A DNA stretch of 64,000 nucleotides, taken from assembly GCF_030269925.1 (NCBI RefSeq), contig NC_085107.1, positions 16,804,001 through 16,868,000 of the forward strand. Reading direction: 5' to 3'. The position numbers and the translations under genes are program-made. The notes under the pieces are model-generated. The model was not told the origin of the DNA, searched no databases, and saw only the letters and a list, made by a program, of their open reading frames with translations. This stretch comes from Bombyx mori (taxonomy: Eukaryota > Arthropoda > Insecta > Lepidoptera > Bombycidae). Shown here piece by piece: positions 22,231-33,715 of the stretch; within the stretch, counting starts at the first letter, position 1, and every line of letters begins with the position of its first letter.

Positions 22231-22770
22231 TTATTTATTTATAATATCTTTTTTTTAAGGTTTATACTTAGGTACTTTTAAATAAATGAGAAAAATCTCA
22301 TATTCCACCGCGTGTTAAGTATTTATCGTAGCTCATATACTTCACAACGCAAATGCTACGAATCACAAACCCATACGCAAGCAGTCGTTTTGAGGTTACA
22401 ATAGCAAGGGTCGGGGTAGAACACTCTGACCATGATATCTCTCTCAGCGATGGAAGATGCATTAACGGATCTTCGCTAAGAGAAAGCTGAAAGTAGTAAT
22501 AAAAGTTTTGTGACTCACAAAAAATACCAAGCCAGTGAAAATTAGTTTATCCTTAGTCTTCTTAATAATTGATCATTAATTCGTGGTCTAAATATATCCG
22601 ATATCCTCGCATTAAAGCTAGAATGTCGCATGCAGGTGCCAAATTTTCTAATGAAATAGGTACCTAGCTCATAGACGGCTTCCATGATAAAAAGAATAGC
22701 ATCAGATCTCAAAAATGAAATCAGCAAAAAATTTAATAAATTGCGTAATCACTATACTTTTCTTTCCTAC
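22231..22770. other. Intergenic DNA, nothing recognised
   Basis: No coding or repeat assignment. A scrap at 22635-22672 ('gcaggtgccaaattttctaatgaaataggta') resembles the Bm1 segment after the tRNA-like head, so a small relic of Bm1 (+) is likely there. Confidence 0.45.
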
Positions 22771-22995
22771 CTATGCTGATAGCCTTGATAGGCTATTTCA
22801 ACTTCTCCTTGACGTGTGGGTGAGCTCACGGAGCTCAAACCAGAGTGCTGCTAAGAGCAGTGCTTCGCAGAATCTACCACCGGATCGGAAACGCGACCCA
22901 CTGAGAAGATCCGGCGAGAAACTCAGTGGGCTGTGTCTATGGGTTAATTTACTCGTCGAGCCCTTCGTCGCAAGCGACGGGTTCATTGAGGAAGG
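22771..22995 (-). mobile_element. Jockey-clade LINE 3' UTR fragment
   Basis: Reverse complement of the tail at 4656-4918: it runs from 'acctatgctgatagccttgatagg' through 'gaatctaccaccggatcggaaacgcg' to 'gtcgcaagcgacgggttc'. 5'-truncated. Confidence 0.85.
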
Positions 22996-23461
22996 TCATC
23001 GGGGCTTGAAGTAACACTATATAATTAAGACACAGACCTCAAGTTTCAAGGTGACAGCATTTATATTGTGATGTTTATGGACCTTATATAATAAATAGTA
23101 TTAGAATCCGACAGAATTCCATCAATTTATGGGGCCGACTAGTATTAAAATTACTTAACCTGCCTTAAATGCAACTACCCTTTTCGAGAGCCGATCCTAT
23201 ATATGTATATCGGTTAACATCTAACCAAATCGTATTATGTTGTGAACGCAAGTTTAGAGCATGCTCGAAGGTATTAATACAATTTCTAGGATCCCCCGAA
23301 CATCGAGCACTTAACGGGTCATAATAGAATTAGGTACGTACACAAGCTAAACACATTCACCAATAAAATTAAATGTTGGAACGGATATATTGTTATTCTC
23401 ATCTTTGGACATACATATACTGTTTTTGCATATCGTGTTTCCTTGAATAAAAATATTAAGC
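22996..23461. other. Intergenic DNA, possible Bm1 scrap
   Basis: 23030-23090 ('cacagacctcaagtttcaaggtgacagcatttatattgtgatgtttatgg') looks like a badly diverged Bm1 3' segment. Otherwise nothing recognised. Confidence 0.4.
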
Positions 23462-23590
23462 TTTTTTTATTGCCCTTGTAGGCAGACGAGCATAAGGCCC
23501 ACCTGATGGTGAGTGGTTACCGTCGCCCATGGATTTCAGCAATGCCAGGGGCAGAGCCAAGCCGCTGCCTACCGCTAATGCTTAAAATCT
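23462..23590 (-). mobile_element. Second SINE-like family, 3' portion
   Basis: Contains 'aggcagacgagcataaggcccacctgatggtgagtggttaccgtcgcccat' and 'gcaatgccaggggcagagcc'. This is a different family from Bm1, with copies at 36690-36772 (plus) and 36950-37048 (minus). The word 'acggcccacctgatggtaagtggt' is common in lepidopteran genomes; I do not give it a formal name. Confidence 0.65.
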
Positions 23591-24222
23591 TGACATTAAT
23601 ATATTTATTGTTGCTTGCTTGCTTGAATTGTTGCTTGTATTGTTTGAAGGTTAAATTCAACTTAAATAAAAAATGTAATTTTGTGGAACATCCGAAAGAT
23701 GCGTAGATGCGAAAGATGCGATGGTTCATGTCATAACGATGACGATTTGCTTGAGTTTAATCGTATCGGTACCCGATCGACCTACCACACTGTAAGCTTC
23801 ACTTCAAAATACATTGTAACTATACTCTGATTATGTCATAATATATTTATTGGGATTACAATAAGCGTATGCCAGCCATCTCTTATGCACATATGAGGGC
23901 TCACTTTATGTTGGTTGTTATTTTATGTAGTTTTATTGTTATAACTCCGGCTTTTGTCAGCTGCCGACGATGCAGTGCATAAATTGAAACCGGATTGTAA
24001 ATTAGAGTACAGTAAAAGTTTCATAAAATGGGAATAAAATTTGAAAATCGATAGTTTCGAGTCAAGCTTACCCAAATGCCATATTTAGAGGTGAAAGGCT
24101 ATTTAAGCGAAATTTGTGCATCTTTACAGGAGAGCCATTTAAAATTTTCAACTTTTTTCAGCTATTTGAGCACAGTAAGCTTAATTGAAGCTCAATTAAA
24201 AACATCGAACTGTTCATGCTAA
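23591..24222. other. Intergenic DNA, nothing recognised
   Basis: AT-rich; no gene or repeat recognised. Confidence 0.4.
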
Positions 24223-24504
24223 TCTATATAAATAAAAATGAATTGCTGTTCGTTAGTCTCGCTAAAACTCGAGAACGGCTGGACCGATTTGGCTAATTTT
24301 GGTCTTGAATTATTTGTGGAAGTCCAGGGAAGGTTTAAAATGTAGATAAATACGAAAATGCTCGGAGTCAAATGAAAATAACAATATTGTTTTTCCTTTG
24401 ATGTGTCCCCCGTCGGACGGATTCCTTTTGTTTGTTTTAAGATTATTTTATACAAAACTTTACGTCTTTTATTGAGGCACTTCGAAGTCTGCCGGGTCAG
24501 CTAG
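24223..24504 (+). mobile_element. Short non-autonomous Helitron, second type
   Basis: Starts TCTATATAAATAAAAATGAA directly after an A and ends GGGTCAGCTAG directly before a T, obeying the Helitron rules (5' TC, 3' CTRG, AT target). The body holds 'ctcgagaacggctggaccgat' and 'tgtcccccgtcgga', words shared by a very common lepidopteran Helitron-like family. The palindrome ACTTCGAAGT lies about 13 bases before the end and may be the 3' hairpin. No coding capacity. Confidence 0.8.
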
Positions 24505-25032
24505 TACCAAATAAAATGCAACTTTAATTATAAAGACAAATTAAGCGAAATACCCCTCGATATTGTTACGTTTTTTGTTAATATTATCAATATGCAAACA
24601 CCCTTCTTTAGGACAATTCAATCAGACAATGAATGTAATATATAAATAAATTGTGCAGATTTGTACAAGCCAAAAAACATGGAAATGCTGATCACGGAAC
24701 AGCTAATTTGAGTGCACAATTTCGACAATCCGGCTTAAAAACAAAAGCGGCTCGATACGATTTCTCTTTGTAATTGGTTGATATTCAATATTCAATCCGA
24801 TTGTTAATAATAATCTTTAATATAAAAATGTTTTCCAACGATAGTTTTCAACGTTTTAGTTAAAATCGATTTCTTCTTTATACGGCCATAAATTGATAGC
24901 TGATCTTTTTGACACGCCAATTAGTACTTACTGTGGTATGATTTGTTGGCTAGGTCGTTATAGATAGAATTGAGACTTAGACTTCAAATATTGAAGTCGG
25001 TTGAGAGATTCCCGTTGTTATGTTTGTGTGTT
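24505..25032. other. Intergenic DNA, nothing recognised
   Basis: AT-rich; no gene or repeat recognised. Confidence 0.4.
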
Positions 25033-25340
25033 TTATTTTATTTATTGCTTAGATGGGTGGACGAGCTCACAGCCCACCTGGTGTTAAGTGGTTACTGGAG
25101 CACATAGACATCTACAACGCATATGCGCCACCAACCTCGAGATATAAGTTCCAAGGTCTCAGTATAATTACAACGGCTACCCCACCCTTAGAACCGAAAC
25201 GCATTACTGCTTCACGGCGGAAATAGGCGGGGTGGTGGTACCTACCCGTGCGGACTCCCAAGAGGTCCTACCACCAGTACTCCGGTAACCACGTAACGCT
25301 TGATAGGCCGTGAGCTCTTTCACCCATCTATGTAATAAAT
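25033..25340 (-). mobile_element. Bm1-type SINE, 3' portion
   Basis: Good minus-strand match to Bm1 from the tail to 'gaggtcctaccaccagta'. After that point it switches to 'aaccacgtaacgcttgataggccgtgagctc', i.e. a piece of a Bm1 3' end on the opposite strand, so two fragments abut head to tail. Confidence 0.85.
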
Positions 25341-25477
25341 AAATAAAAGTTGAGTGCGAAAGAAAACGCCCTTAGGGATAGCTCGGCGATAAATAACATT
25401 TTTATCTATAAGAACAACACGCATTACGTTGTATTGTAGCCGCCGGCTGCACTTGTTTTTAAGCTGATATATACATA

Positions 25478-25735
25478 TATTCTTTGTTGCTTATGGATAA
25501 ACAAGCTGGCAACTCATCTAGTCTCAACCGGAGCCCATAGACATCAACCTCGTCAATACCGCTACCACTCTTGAGACATAAGTTCTAAGTTTCATGTTTT
25601 ACCGTACAACGGCTGCCCCACTCTTCGCGCCAAAATGCGTTATAGATTTACGAGACATAGAATTGGCAGTATAGTGGTATCGACCCGTACGGCCTCATAA
25701 GACGCTTTACCGCCGGCAATTAACCAAACAATTTT
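25478..25735 (-). mobile_element. Bm1-type SINE, diverged 3' portion
   Basis: Follows Bm1 ('ggagcccatagacatcaac', 'gagacataagttctaag', 'acaacggctgccccac') with many substitutions; an older insertion beside the copy at 25033-25340. Confidence 0.75.
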
Positions 25736-26309
25736 TTTTTCGGGTTTGATTTTTATGCGCGATGCTATGCACCGTAGAAGTCATTTGTTAAGTACGTATA
25801 ATAAGTAGAGATAATAGTTTTTAGCGTGCCACTAAGCTTTCCCGAATTAAGCTCGATGTAAGGATATAGTGATCATCGATCGTACGATACGAACATAATT
25901 TCTACCTTCATTTCTACGTTCGTAAACAAAATAATTTGTAAATTTATCTCTCATTAGAGCAATTTATGTACTGTTTTCTTCGAAAATAATTCGATAAATG
26001 ATATTTTGGTGTCATTTTTTTCATTACAAAAAATCAGTTCAAGGGGATCGTTAAATGTTAATAACATCGAGTTAGTTCGATTTCTAAGATTACAAGACAA
26101 ATTCGGGCTATAAAAAATTATTTGAGATAATCGTGAAGTATTTTATTATTAGTTTCATGTATATTTTTATGTATAAGTCGATAGGCATACTAGCAAACAG
26201 TTGACATTAAGAAAAATAATAATTGTTTTTGCTGTCGATGGCTATGCCCTAAAAACACACGCACAGGGGTATCATGCTGACGGCAGTTAATTCCAAAGCT
26301 ATAAACAAA
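25736..26309. other. Intergenic DNA, nothing recognised
   Basis: AT-rich; no gene or repeat recognised. Confidence 0.4.
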
Positions 26310-26640
26310 TTATGTTCACGATTGACTTCCATGGTGTAGGAACAACATCGTGTGATGAAAATCAAACCCGCAAAATTATAATTTGCGTAATTACTGGTGG
26401 TAGGACCACTTTTGAGTCCGCGTGGGTAGGTACCACCACCCCGCCTATTTCTGCCGTGAAGCAGTAATGCGTTTCGGTTTGAAGGGTGGGGCAGCCGTTG
26501 TAACTATACTTGAGACCTTAGTACTTGTATCTCAAGGTGGGTGGCGCGTTTACGTTGTAGATGTCTTTATGCTCCAGTAACCACTTAACACCAGGTGGGC
26601 TGTGAGCTCGTCCACCCATCTAAGCAATAAAAACAAAAAC
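26310..26640 (+). mobile_element. Bm1-type SINE lacking the tRNA-like head
   Basis: Runs from 'tgttcacgattgacttccatgg' to the tail 'cacccatctaagcaataaaaac'. High similarity to the 41.3 kb copy; truncated just downstream of the B box. Confidence 0.9.
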
Positions 26641-27440
26641 AAATATATCGTTAGAAAACTAAATTATTTCTGAAAATGTGCTTAAGCTTACACAACGAAT
26701 GTCGCCAACATGAAACATGAGATCTTAATAGCCCAGAATGACAACTACTTTCGATGGCTGTCAAGAAGACTTGTTTCCGGTGATTGGACTTTATTTGGAA
26801 GTCGGATGTACCTTACTAAGTCTCACGTGTCCTAGATACGTAATTGGGTCACGTGTAGTCGCAAATCCAAGGATGTCGCTCTCAATATTTAATAGGATAC
26901 ATCCTTAATGTTCGACTTTCGTCACTATGTGTCAAAGCCTGTTTTAGCAATAATGGCAACGCACGGTGATGGTGTTAGGATATATCCATAGACTAGAGTG
27001 TGCGAATGTGTAGATTTAGCCTTTTTGTGTTGATAAGAAATAGCCGTTATTTAAAAAGTGCCCCACTAATGCATACATGGTCGATTTTGTATATTGTTAT
27101 TGACATGTCATTTATGCTATTCTACAATATTATTTAATATATTTTTTATTTAATATATTTTGTACACACTGCTGTTAGAAGAAACACGACAATAAGGATA
27201 CAGAGTACAAGGGCACTACTTGTTTCATGTTGAAATCTCTTCCAGGCCTCTCTTAGGCCCGCAAAAGGAAAGAAGAATTAGGAACACAAACATAGTGCAT
27301 AGAGTACATAAATATAATATAATACAGCATACATATAATAATATATACATATTACAGTTATATTATTTAAAAAAAAAGCCTGTCTAAATTTAAAATAAAT
27401 GAACATAACGTGTAATTCAACTGATGTATTATTGTTTCAG
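26641..27440. other. Intergenic or intronic DNA
   Basis: Apart from the dispersed repeat at 27136-27211, nothing recognised. AT-rich simple sequence at 27290-27400. Confidence 0.4.
27136..27211 (-). repeat. Dispersed repeat, partner of 18945-19022
   Basis: Shares about 75 bp, in inverted orientation, with 18945-19022, including 'agaagaaacacgacaataagg'. Confidence 0.65.
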
Positions 27441-27563
27441 TATCTTGAGGGGTGCCCAGTAACTTCGTTACAGCTGCGCTCTATCTTGCAACTCCGATCG
27501 GTCACCTTTAATGAAAACGAGCAACCAGCTTCTTCAACAACTGAAGATCACGAAGTTTTTTAA
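27441..27563 (+). CDS. Candidate 3'-terminal coding exon
   Basis: An acceptor (ATTGTTTCAG) ends at 27440; the next 40 codons are open in phase 0 and stop at TAA 27561-27563. They encode a polar segment ending in a Ser/Thr/Glu-rich tail (..ASSTTEDHEVF). Base composition is richer in GC than its neighbours, and AATAAA signals follow at about 27614 and 27763. It could belong to the same + strand gene as 20560-21213, but the donor there is in a different phase and would read only seven more codons here, so the link is not proven. Forty open codons can occur by chance. Confidence 0.3.
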   Translation, partial: YLEGCPVTSLQLRSILQLRSVTFNENEQPASSTTEDHEVF

Positions 27564-30056
27564 ACATCTATAAACACACAATTATGATAGGGTGTCATAT
27601 CGACCCTACCTAGCCGCCATTTTAATAAAACCATCATATTAAATTAATTAAGCTTGGTGTATTTATTTTGCAAATTCTAACAACGGCGGCTTGTATTTCA
27701 TTCATACTAATATAATCATTATTCAATACGTATATCAATGTAATAATTATCTGGTTAATAAACTGATGCATAAAATATTGTGTTTCACTGAAAATCATGC
27801 AGGACGTAAGGTCGTCTGCTCAAGCACTAACAGTTATTAATTCAACGCACATAAGGTGAGTATTTGATTAACAGAAAGATCCCACCTTTATTAGCCGAGG
27901 AGCATTTGCGCTTTCTTATATTTAGAACAGCCGTATTTTTATAGTGTTGAGATTTGATTTCAATCCTCCAGTCTTATGTCTCAACTAGTTACTCTAATAA
28001 TTGTTTAAGAATTGGTGTATCGTGAGTATTTCTAGTATACAGTATTGCTCGTGTAATGCGGTAAATAAGGTTCCTTATATGAGTTTAGTATGATGGCATC
28101 GAACAGGGAGAGATGGCGGGATCGTGAGGCGCATCAGAACTGCTCTCTCCAATACGACATGACGACCATGACTTCCCTGTCAACAGTGTAACGATTAAGC
28201 AGAAGCGCAATAAAAAAATATTACGTATTTGAAAACGTATAAAACGCCTTATACCAATGTCATAGCCAGTGATTAATTTTGAAAAAGGTTTTACCTTCTT
28301 CTCCGTTGGATATGACCGGTTGCCATGTGACATTTAACACAAATAATAACACTTTTAGATGACATCGGATGTGTATTTCTATTTAGAAATACTTCAGCAT
28401 AACAAGAACGGAACAAACAGTATTATACAAAAAGTTCATTGAATTCAGGGAGCTGTTTGGGGATCCGACAAAATGGTTGAGTTTTAATGAGGTTGTTTAG
28501 AAGTTGGACATCCTAACCCCTAAAGGCAAGCCTCGTTTCGTGTAATATACGGTACGGTAAATATACGGTACGACCGTGAATCATATTATTATTTCAATTC
28601 CTCATTAATATCACAGTAGATAACGGCGGGAAAGCGAACTGCAGTTAAGATTCTTAGTTTAATTAATCATTAAGGAGAATAGCGGTGTGCTTTTAGTATA
28701 TAGAAATATATATAATAGTTATACAGTTTTAAATATAAAGTATATTTTTTCGATCGAAGTTTCAGAGTTTAAACAAGGGATTACGAAATATCACGAACCA
28801 AATCTCAAAAAGCATATATTAATTTGCTCAAAAAACTGTCTTCTACAAAATAAATATACTTTTTAACAATCACAGCTGCGTCCCAAAAGACAAAACAAGA
28901 CAAGACAAAAATAAATATGTTCTAGAAAAAGCTGAAATATACAAACCGAGACTCTTCGACATCCATCAATTATGATTGCGTTCTGTTCGCATATATTCGT
29001 GAAAATACTGTTCTTGTATCACATAATATAATACACACTTCAAAATCCAAATAACACGCTACTTCACAGTATTGTCGGAAACAAAGGGGTCACAACACAA
29101 AGCGGCTCGCATATTTACAATTTTATCATGCTGCTGCAGCTACAGTCCATGGCCAAATCTGCGTCACATTTTCTACATGACAATTCTGACTACAATGGCC
29201 TTTGAGGCCTTTACGCAGCGTAGATCTGTTACAACATACAGGAGATTTTAGGAGCACTTGTATTGGCGGACTAAAATCAACATGGACACTGCTATACTTG
29301 TTGGCACGACGAATAAGCCATCGATTGTTAATTGGTGGTTAAATGGTATTCATAATAGAGTGGTATACATAGAATTCGTTCAGGCGGGGTTATATTTTTT
29401 ATTAAATTATTTTAAGCTCCACGAATCTTCAGTACATATAATATTAAATTCTTAGCAATTCATTGTGGTCAATTGAATTGGTTGTCAGTTGAATCTCCTA
29501 ATTAATAAAAACTCCATCTTCTCTATCAGTTAATTATATAATACGAAGAAATTAAGTATCTTTTGAGAGTTGTACACGTCTTGTTTTTTTTACAAATACC
29601 TAATATGATTTTTTAGAGAATTACGATGGGGCGATTGATTTAAAAATCATCTTTATGCACATACCGTATGCTGTAATAAGCCTTCACCAGATCCCCTTAG
29701 GTATCGATCGACAAGGTTTAACGCAAGAGTAGTTCTAAATATTTGAAGTGTCGTTTAGTCAGCAAGTTCAATCGTGAAATAAAATGGTGCACATGAGCTA
29801 GTAAAACTTTGTAATGTTGAGATTTAAATTTATTAATTTAATCTCACTTATGAATAAAGGTTTACGTTTACGATTTTCTTTTAATAAATAATAGTTTACA
29901 TATTTACTTTTTTTCGGATATAAACGTGGAGTAACTTTTTCAAATTAATCACTCACTTCCCTTTATGAAATCCATAAATATGGCAAATTTAATTTTTTGT
30001 GTCCGTATTAATAATCATTTAGTGCATTAAACTTCAACACGTACACTTAGCAAAAG
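27564..30056. other. AT-rich DNA, nothing recognised
   Basis: Open frames at 28085-28333 (minus) and 29258-29455 (plus) have no family resemblance. Two AATAAA motifs lie at its left edge, suitable for the candidate exon at 27441. No known transposon was recognised. Confidence 0.4.
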
Positions 30057-30068
30057 AGATGAAATACA

Positions 30069-30442
30069 CACACATAGACACCCTTCAATCTCTACAATCC
30101 CGCTTTTGCAGGTTAGCCGTCGGAGCTCCGTGGTTCGTGAGGAACGTTGACCTACACGACGACCTGGGCCTCGAATCTATACAGAAATACATGAAGTCAG
30201 CGTCGGAACGGTACTTCGATAAGGCTATGCGTCACGATAATCGCCATATCGTAGCCGCCGCTGACTACTCCCCGAATCCTGATCATGCAGGTGCCAGTCA
30301 CCGTCGACGCCCTAGACACGTCCTTACGGATCCATCAGATCCAATAACCTTTGCACTAGACGCCTTCAGCTCTAGGAGTAGGCTTAGGGACCTCGGTAAC
30401 CGTACTCGTCGAACTCGACAAAGAGTTCGCCGTGCAACCTAA
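30069..30442 (+). pseudogene. Jockey RT C-terminal fragment, frame intact
   Basis: Reads THIDTLQSLQSRFCRLAVG at its start, then a segment with DLGLESI..Y..SASERYFDKA and HDNRHIVAAADYSPNPDHA, then a basic Arg-rich tail with DPITFALDAF, and stops at 30440-30442. This is the C-terminus of the jockey-type ORF2 common in Bombyx. No stops or shifts interrupt it, but the RT core and endonuclease are missing. The ATG at 30059 lies in the target duplication and is not a LINE start codon. Confidence 0.9.
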
Positions 30443-30682
30443 CCCATGAATCAGCTCGCTGAGTTTCTCGCCGGATCTTCTCAGCGGGTCGCGATTCCGA
30501 TCCGGTAGTAGATTCATTCGCGAAGCAGCTACTCTTGAGTTGTTAGGTCTCCTTCGGAGGCGCTCGGGCAGCTGTTAGCAAATCCCACCCCTCCTGGCTG
30601 AGCCTTTACTCGCCCACCTGTCCTGGTGAAACTGGAAAGGCCTCCGGGCCACCAGTAATCCTTCAATCATAAAAAAAAAAAA
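30069..30682 (+). mobile_element. 5'-truncated jockey-clade LINE with 12-bp target duplication
   Basis: The insertion has the end of a jockey RT ORF, a 3' UTR of about 230 bp and a poly(A). AGATGAAATACA is present on both sides (30057-30068 and 30683-30694), a textbook target site duplication. The 3' UTR includes 'gagtttctcgccggatcttctcag' and 'cacctgtcctggtgaaactggaaagg', the latter shared with the small copy at 54332-54418. Sequence is well preserved, so this insertion is fairly young. Confidence 0.92.
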
Positions 30683-30694
30683 AGATGAAATACA

Positions 30695-32702
30695 TATATT
30701 ATTGAAAATAATATATTATGTATATATATATTAATTCATAGGTACCTTTACTAGAATTCAAACAGATTCTCTTCAGTAATATGCCTCGTACCTAGTTCAC
30801 TGTGTATAACTGTAGGAATATAGACTTGAATATTTTGTGAATACTTGTGAAAAACTAGCTTGAAACATTCTGCTTCCCATTTTAAAGAGCCGTGGCATTT
30901 ATTCGTAGAACTGTGGAATACACGGGTGGCGACAACACTCGACATCAAAGGCATTCCAGACGTATGGATCGTGAAGTGGTGCCTGTAGGGGTTAGGTTTT
31001 GTGACGCAAATAAAACATCAGCGTCGATGAGACCCGATAAAGGTTTTTTTTGCTATTTATTTAGTTAAACCTTTAAGACAATCAGGAGCGTAGAGCATAC
31101 CAATGCTCGAATCAGTTAAAGTTGCAAAATTAGGATACACTCATGTTAAAAACCAAATAGAATATAATGTACGAGGTTCTGCTGAAGATACGAAACTAGC
31201 CTAATGTTGAAATTAAGTCAATATATGTACATACGTACTTAAAGAGGAAGTTATACCGCTGAATCTATAGCTTCAATTGCAGGCTTGACCATAAAGCCAA
31301 AAGGCCAAGAACCCAGGATAGCTCACACTTTGTAAACAATAATTATATCTTTGATTCTCACTAAGAAACTATCTATCTATTAATCTGGATGCACAGATAT
31401 CCTTAAAACTGAAAAGAGACAAGAAACTACTGTGCAACTAGTCTTCCAACGATGTATTACCTATCCCATTAGCTCCGAATAGTAGTTGGAGAAATCATGA
31501 TCAACAGACCATACAACAAACCCTTAAGGCCAAGATGTATTATAGAAAATCTGTTGTTCAGGTCCTACTTGGAAGATAAGCTCAAGAAACCGAGCTAGCT
31601 TGCTTGCTACAAGATATGAGATGGTGCTCGCAGGACCTTTCTAACCCTATGCTAAACAGATAAATAGACGTCGATCTACGGAAAATAGCCGGTTATGTTA
31701 GAGGAATTACATATAAGCAGTATAGATCCTCAGTAGTGATATTCACCTGTATAGGATAGAACGCTCGCTTTCGGTCTCTAGTGGTAAGTAGGACGCAAAG
31801 CCGAGGTGAGTCATCGTCATCGTATGCATTATACCATGACGCATCATGACGAGTCTATTTACGTCGTTTTTGTGTGGAATCTAAATTTGAACGCTTTTAA
31901 GATACACGTCCATAATATACTTATGTGTATCGTTTTTTAATAAATGAAATAAAACTTTATATTTATATTAAGGTAGCCAAGATATAGTATATGCTAAATG
32001 ATATGGCGGTATGGTAAAATACCAAACTTGGGCTGATCTTGTTAAAATTTAAACGGGACCACATATGAAGCACTGGCTTTAAAACATAAAGAAAATCCTC
32101 AAAATCGATTCACAAATCATTCGATTTATCAATAAACGATTCAAAAAACTTACGGTCGAATTGAGAATCTCCCCGCTTTTTAAAGTCCGCTAAAAATGAA
32201 TAAAAGCGCACGCCGTGGTGTAAATTTTTCGTGAAAATTAAGTGTTTTAACATTTTCTGGACGCTCACATAGTCTGTGTTTCGTACACTGAACTTTTTAT
32301 GCTTTTAGGATGCCTTTTGATGCAGGCTTTCATTTGACTTTTTTGTAATTTCATCCTTTGTAACGTTTTCTATCCCAATCCCAGCATTTTTGCCGGTCAC
32401 ATGAAACCCCCATTTTTCCCTATTTTGTTAATTACCTTTTGCGAATTATTTAACATAAAAACAAAGCCAATTCATAGTTGTATGAAACAGAAATGTTTTT
32501 GCTATTAGAAACGAAATGCATTACATACATTTATAAGCAGACAGAGCATTGTTTGTGATAGGCAGACTCTTGTCGAGCTGAATCGAGTCGAAGATTTGGA
32601 TGATTTCGTTTTCGTTGTCAGGAGAGTTTTTCGGAAACATATAAATACGTTATATCATCTATAGTTACAGCAGAATGTGAAGCGATTTCATTATTTAAAT
32701 TA
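30695..32702. other. Intergenic or intronic DNA, nothing recognised
   Basis: No coding exon or named repeat. The stretch 31200-31850 is less AT-rich than its surroundings but shows no conserved motif. Confidence 0.4.
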
Positions 32703-33113
32703 TCTATATATTAATACGTGAAGAAAAAAAATTGTATCCCTTTTTACGAATATTGCGCGGACGGAGGAGTATGAAATTTTCCACACTTATAGAGAATATA
32801 GAGAAGAAGTGCACAATGCTATTATTTTATAAATAATGCATAAAAGATACATTAAATTAATAAAGAAAACATTACTACATACCATGTATTTGACGCACAC
32901 ACACATGCATACTATTTATTGTCAAACTTTTGTTCTTGACGTCTGTTGTCAAATTGAGAATAGATTAAATATTGTTTGCCTTTGTTAATATTTTTTATAG
33001 CGTAGTCTTGGCGAAATTTGTGATTATAGAAGTATAAAATACAATCATAATAGTGTACAAACTTACAATTCCAATTAATTATAGTCGAATTTCGACTACT
33101 GCGGGACCTCTAG
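32703..33113 (+). mobile_element. Lep1-like non-autonomous Helitron, copy 2
   Basis: Same element as 6485-6907, on the same strand: TCTATATATTAATACGTGAAG at the start, CTAG at the end, A and T as flanks, and the TAGTCGA-ATT-TCGACTA hairpin near the 3' end. The two copies differ by small indels (for example the 'acacacactacataccatg' region) and scattered substitutions. Confidence 0.9.
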
Positions 33114-33476
33114 TATAAACAAATCGATGATTTAACGATTCCGAGCTCCTCAACAGATTGGGAATCGTTCAAATAAATTAAATTCACCCGAAGGCTACGT
33201 GCTATTCGATATTAACAGATCGCTAGCTCGCAGCAATTCGGTAAATTACTTTCAATTGTGTTTCGGTGATTAAGTAGTTACTATCGTTTGCTCTCCCGAA
33301 ACTTTCGTTAATTTTGTTTAGACCGTTACTCATGAATAGCGGAGTGAGCGGCGCTGCGGCAAACGTAAATTTAGTTTAAATTTTTGAATCCTGTTTAGTT
33401 GTTGTTAAACACATTTTCTGGTGTTTCAGTGTTATAGTCTCGTGGAATACTCACGGACTACTGCTTTATGAGATTT
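33114..33476. other. Intergenic DNA, nothing recognised
   Basis: No gene or repeat recognised. Confidence 0.4.
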
Positions 33477-33715
33477 TATTGCTTAGATGGGTAGACGAGC
33501 TCACAGCCCACCTGGTGTTAAGTGGTTGCTGGAGCCCATAGACATTTACAACGTAAATGCACCACTCACTTTGAGATATAAGTTCTAAGGTCTCAGTATA
33601 GTTACTACGGCTGCCCCACCCTTCAAGCCGAAACGCATTACTGCTTCACGGCAGAAATAGGCGCGGTGATGGTACCTAAACGTGTGGACACACATAAGGT
33701 CCTAACACCAGTAAA
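33477..33715 (-). mobile_element. Bm1-type SINE, 3' portion
   Basis: Minus-strand Bm1 from the tail ('attgcttagatgggtagacgagctc') to 'aggtcctaacaccagta'. Confidence 0.9.

Noticed and set aside
30059..30068. ATG at 30059 as the start of a host gene
   Set aside because: It lies in the target site duplication of a truncated LINE; the downstream frame is a jockey RT end.
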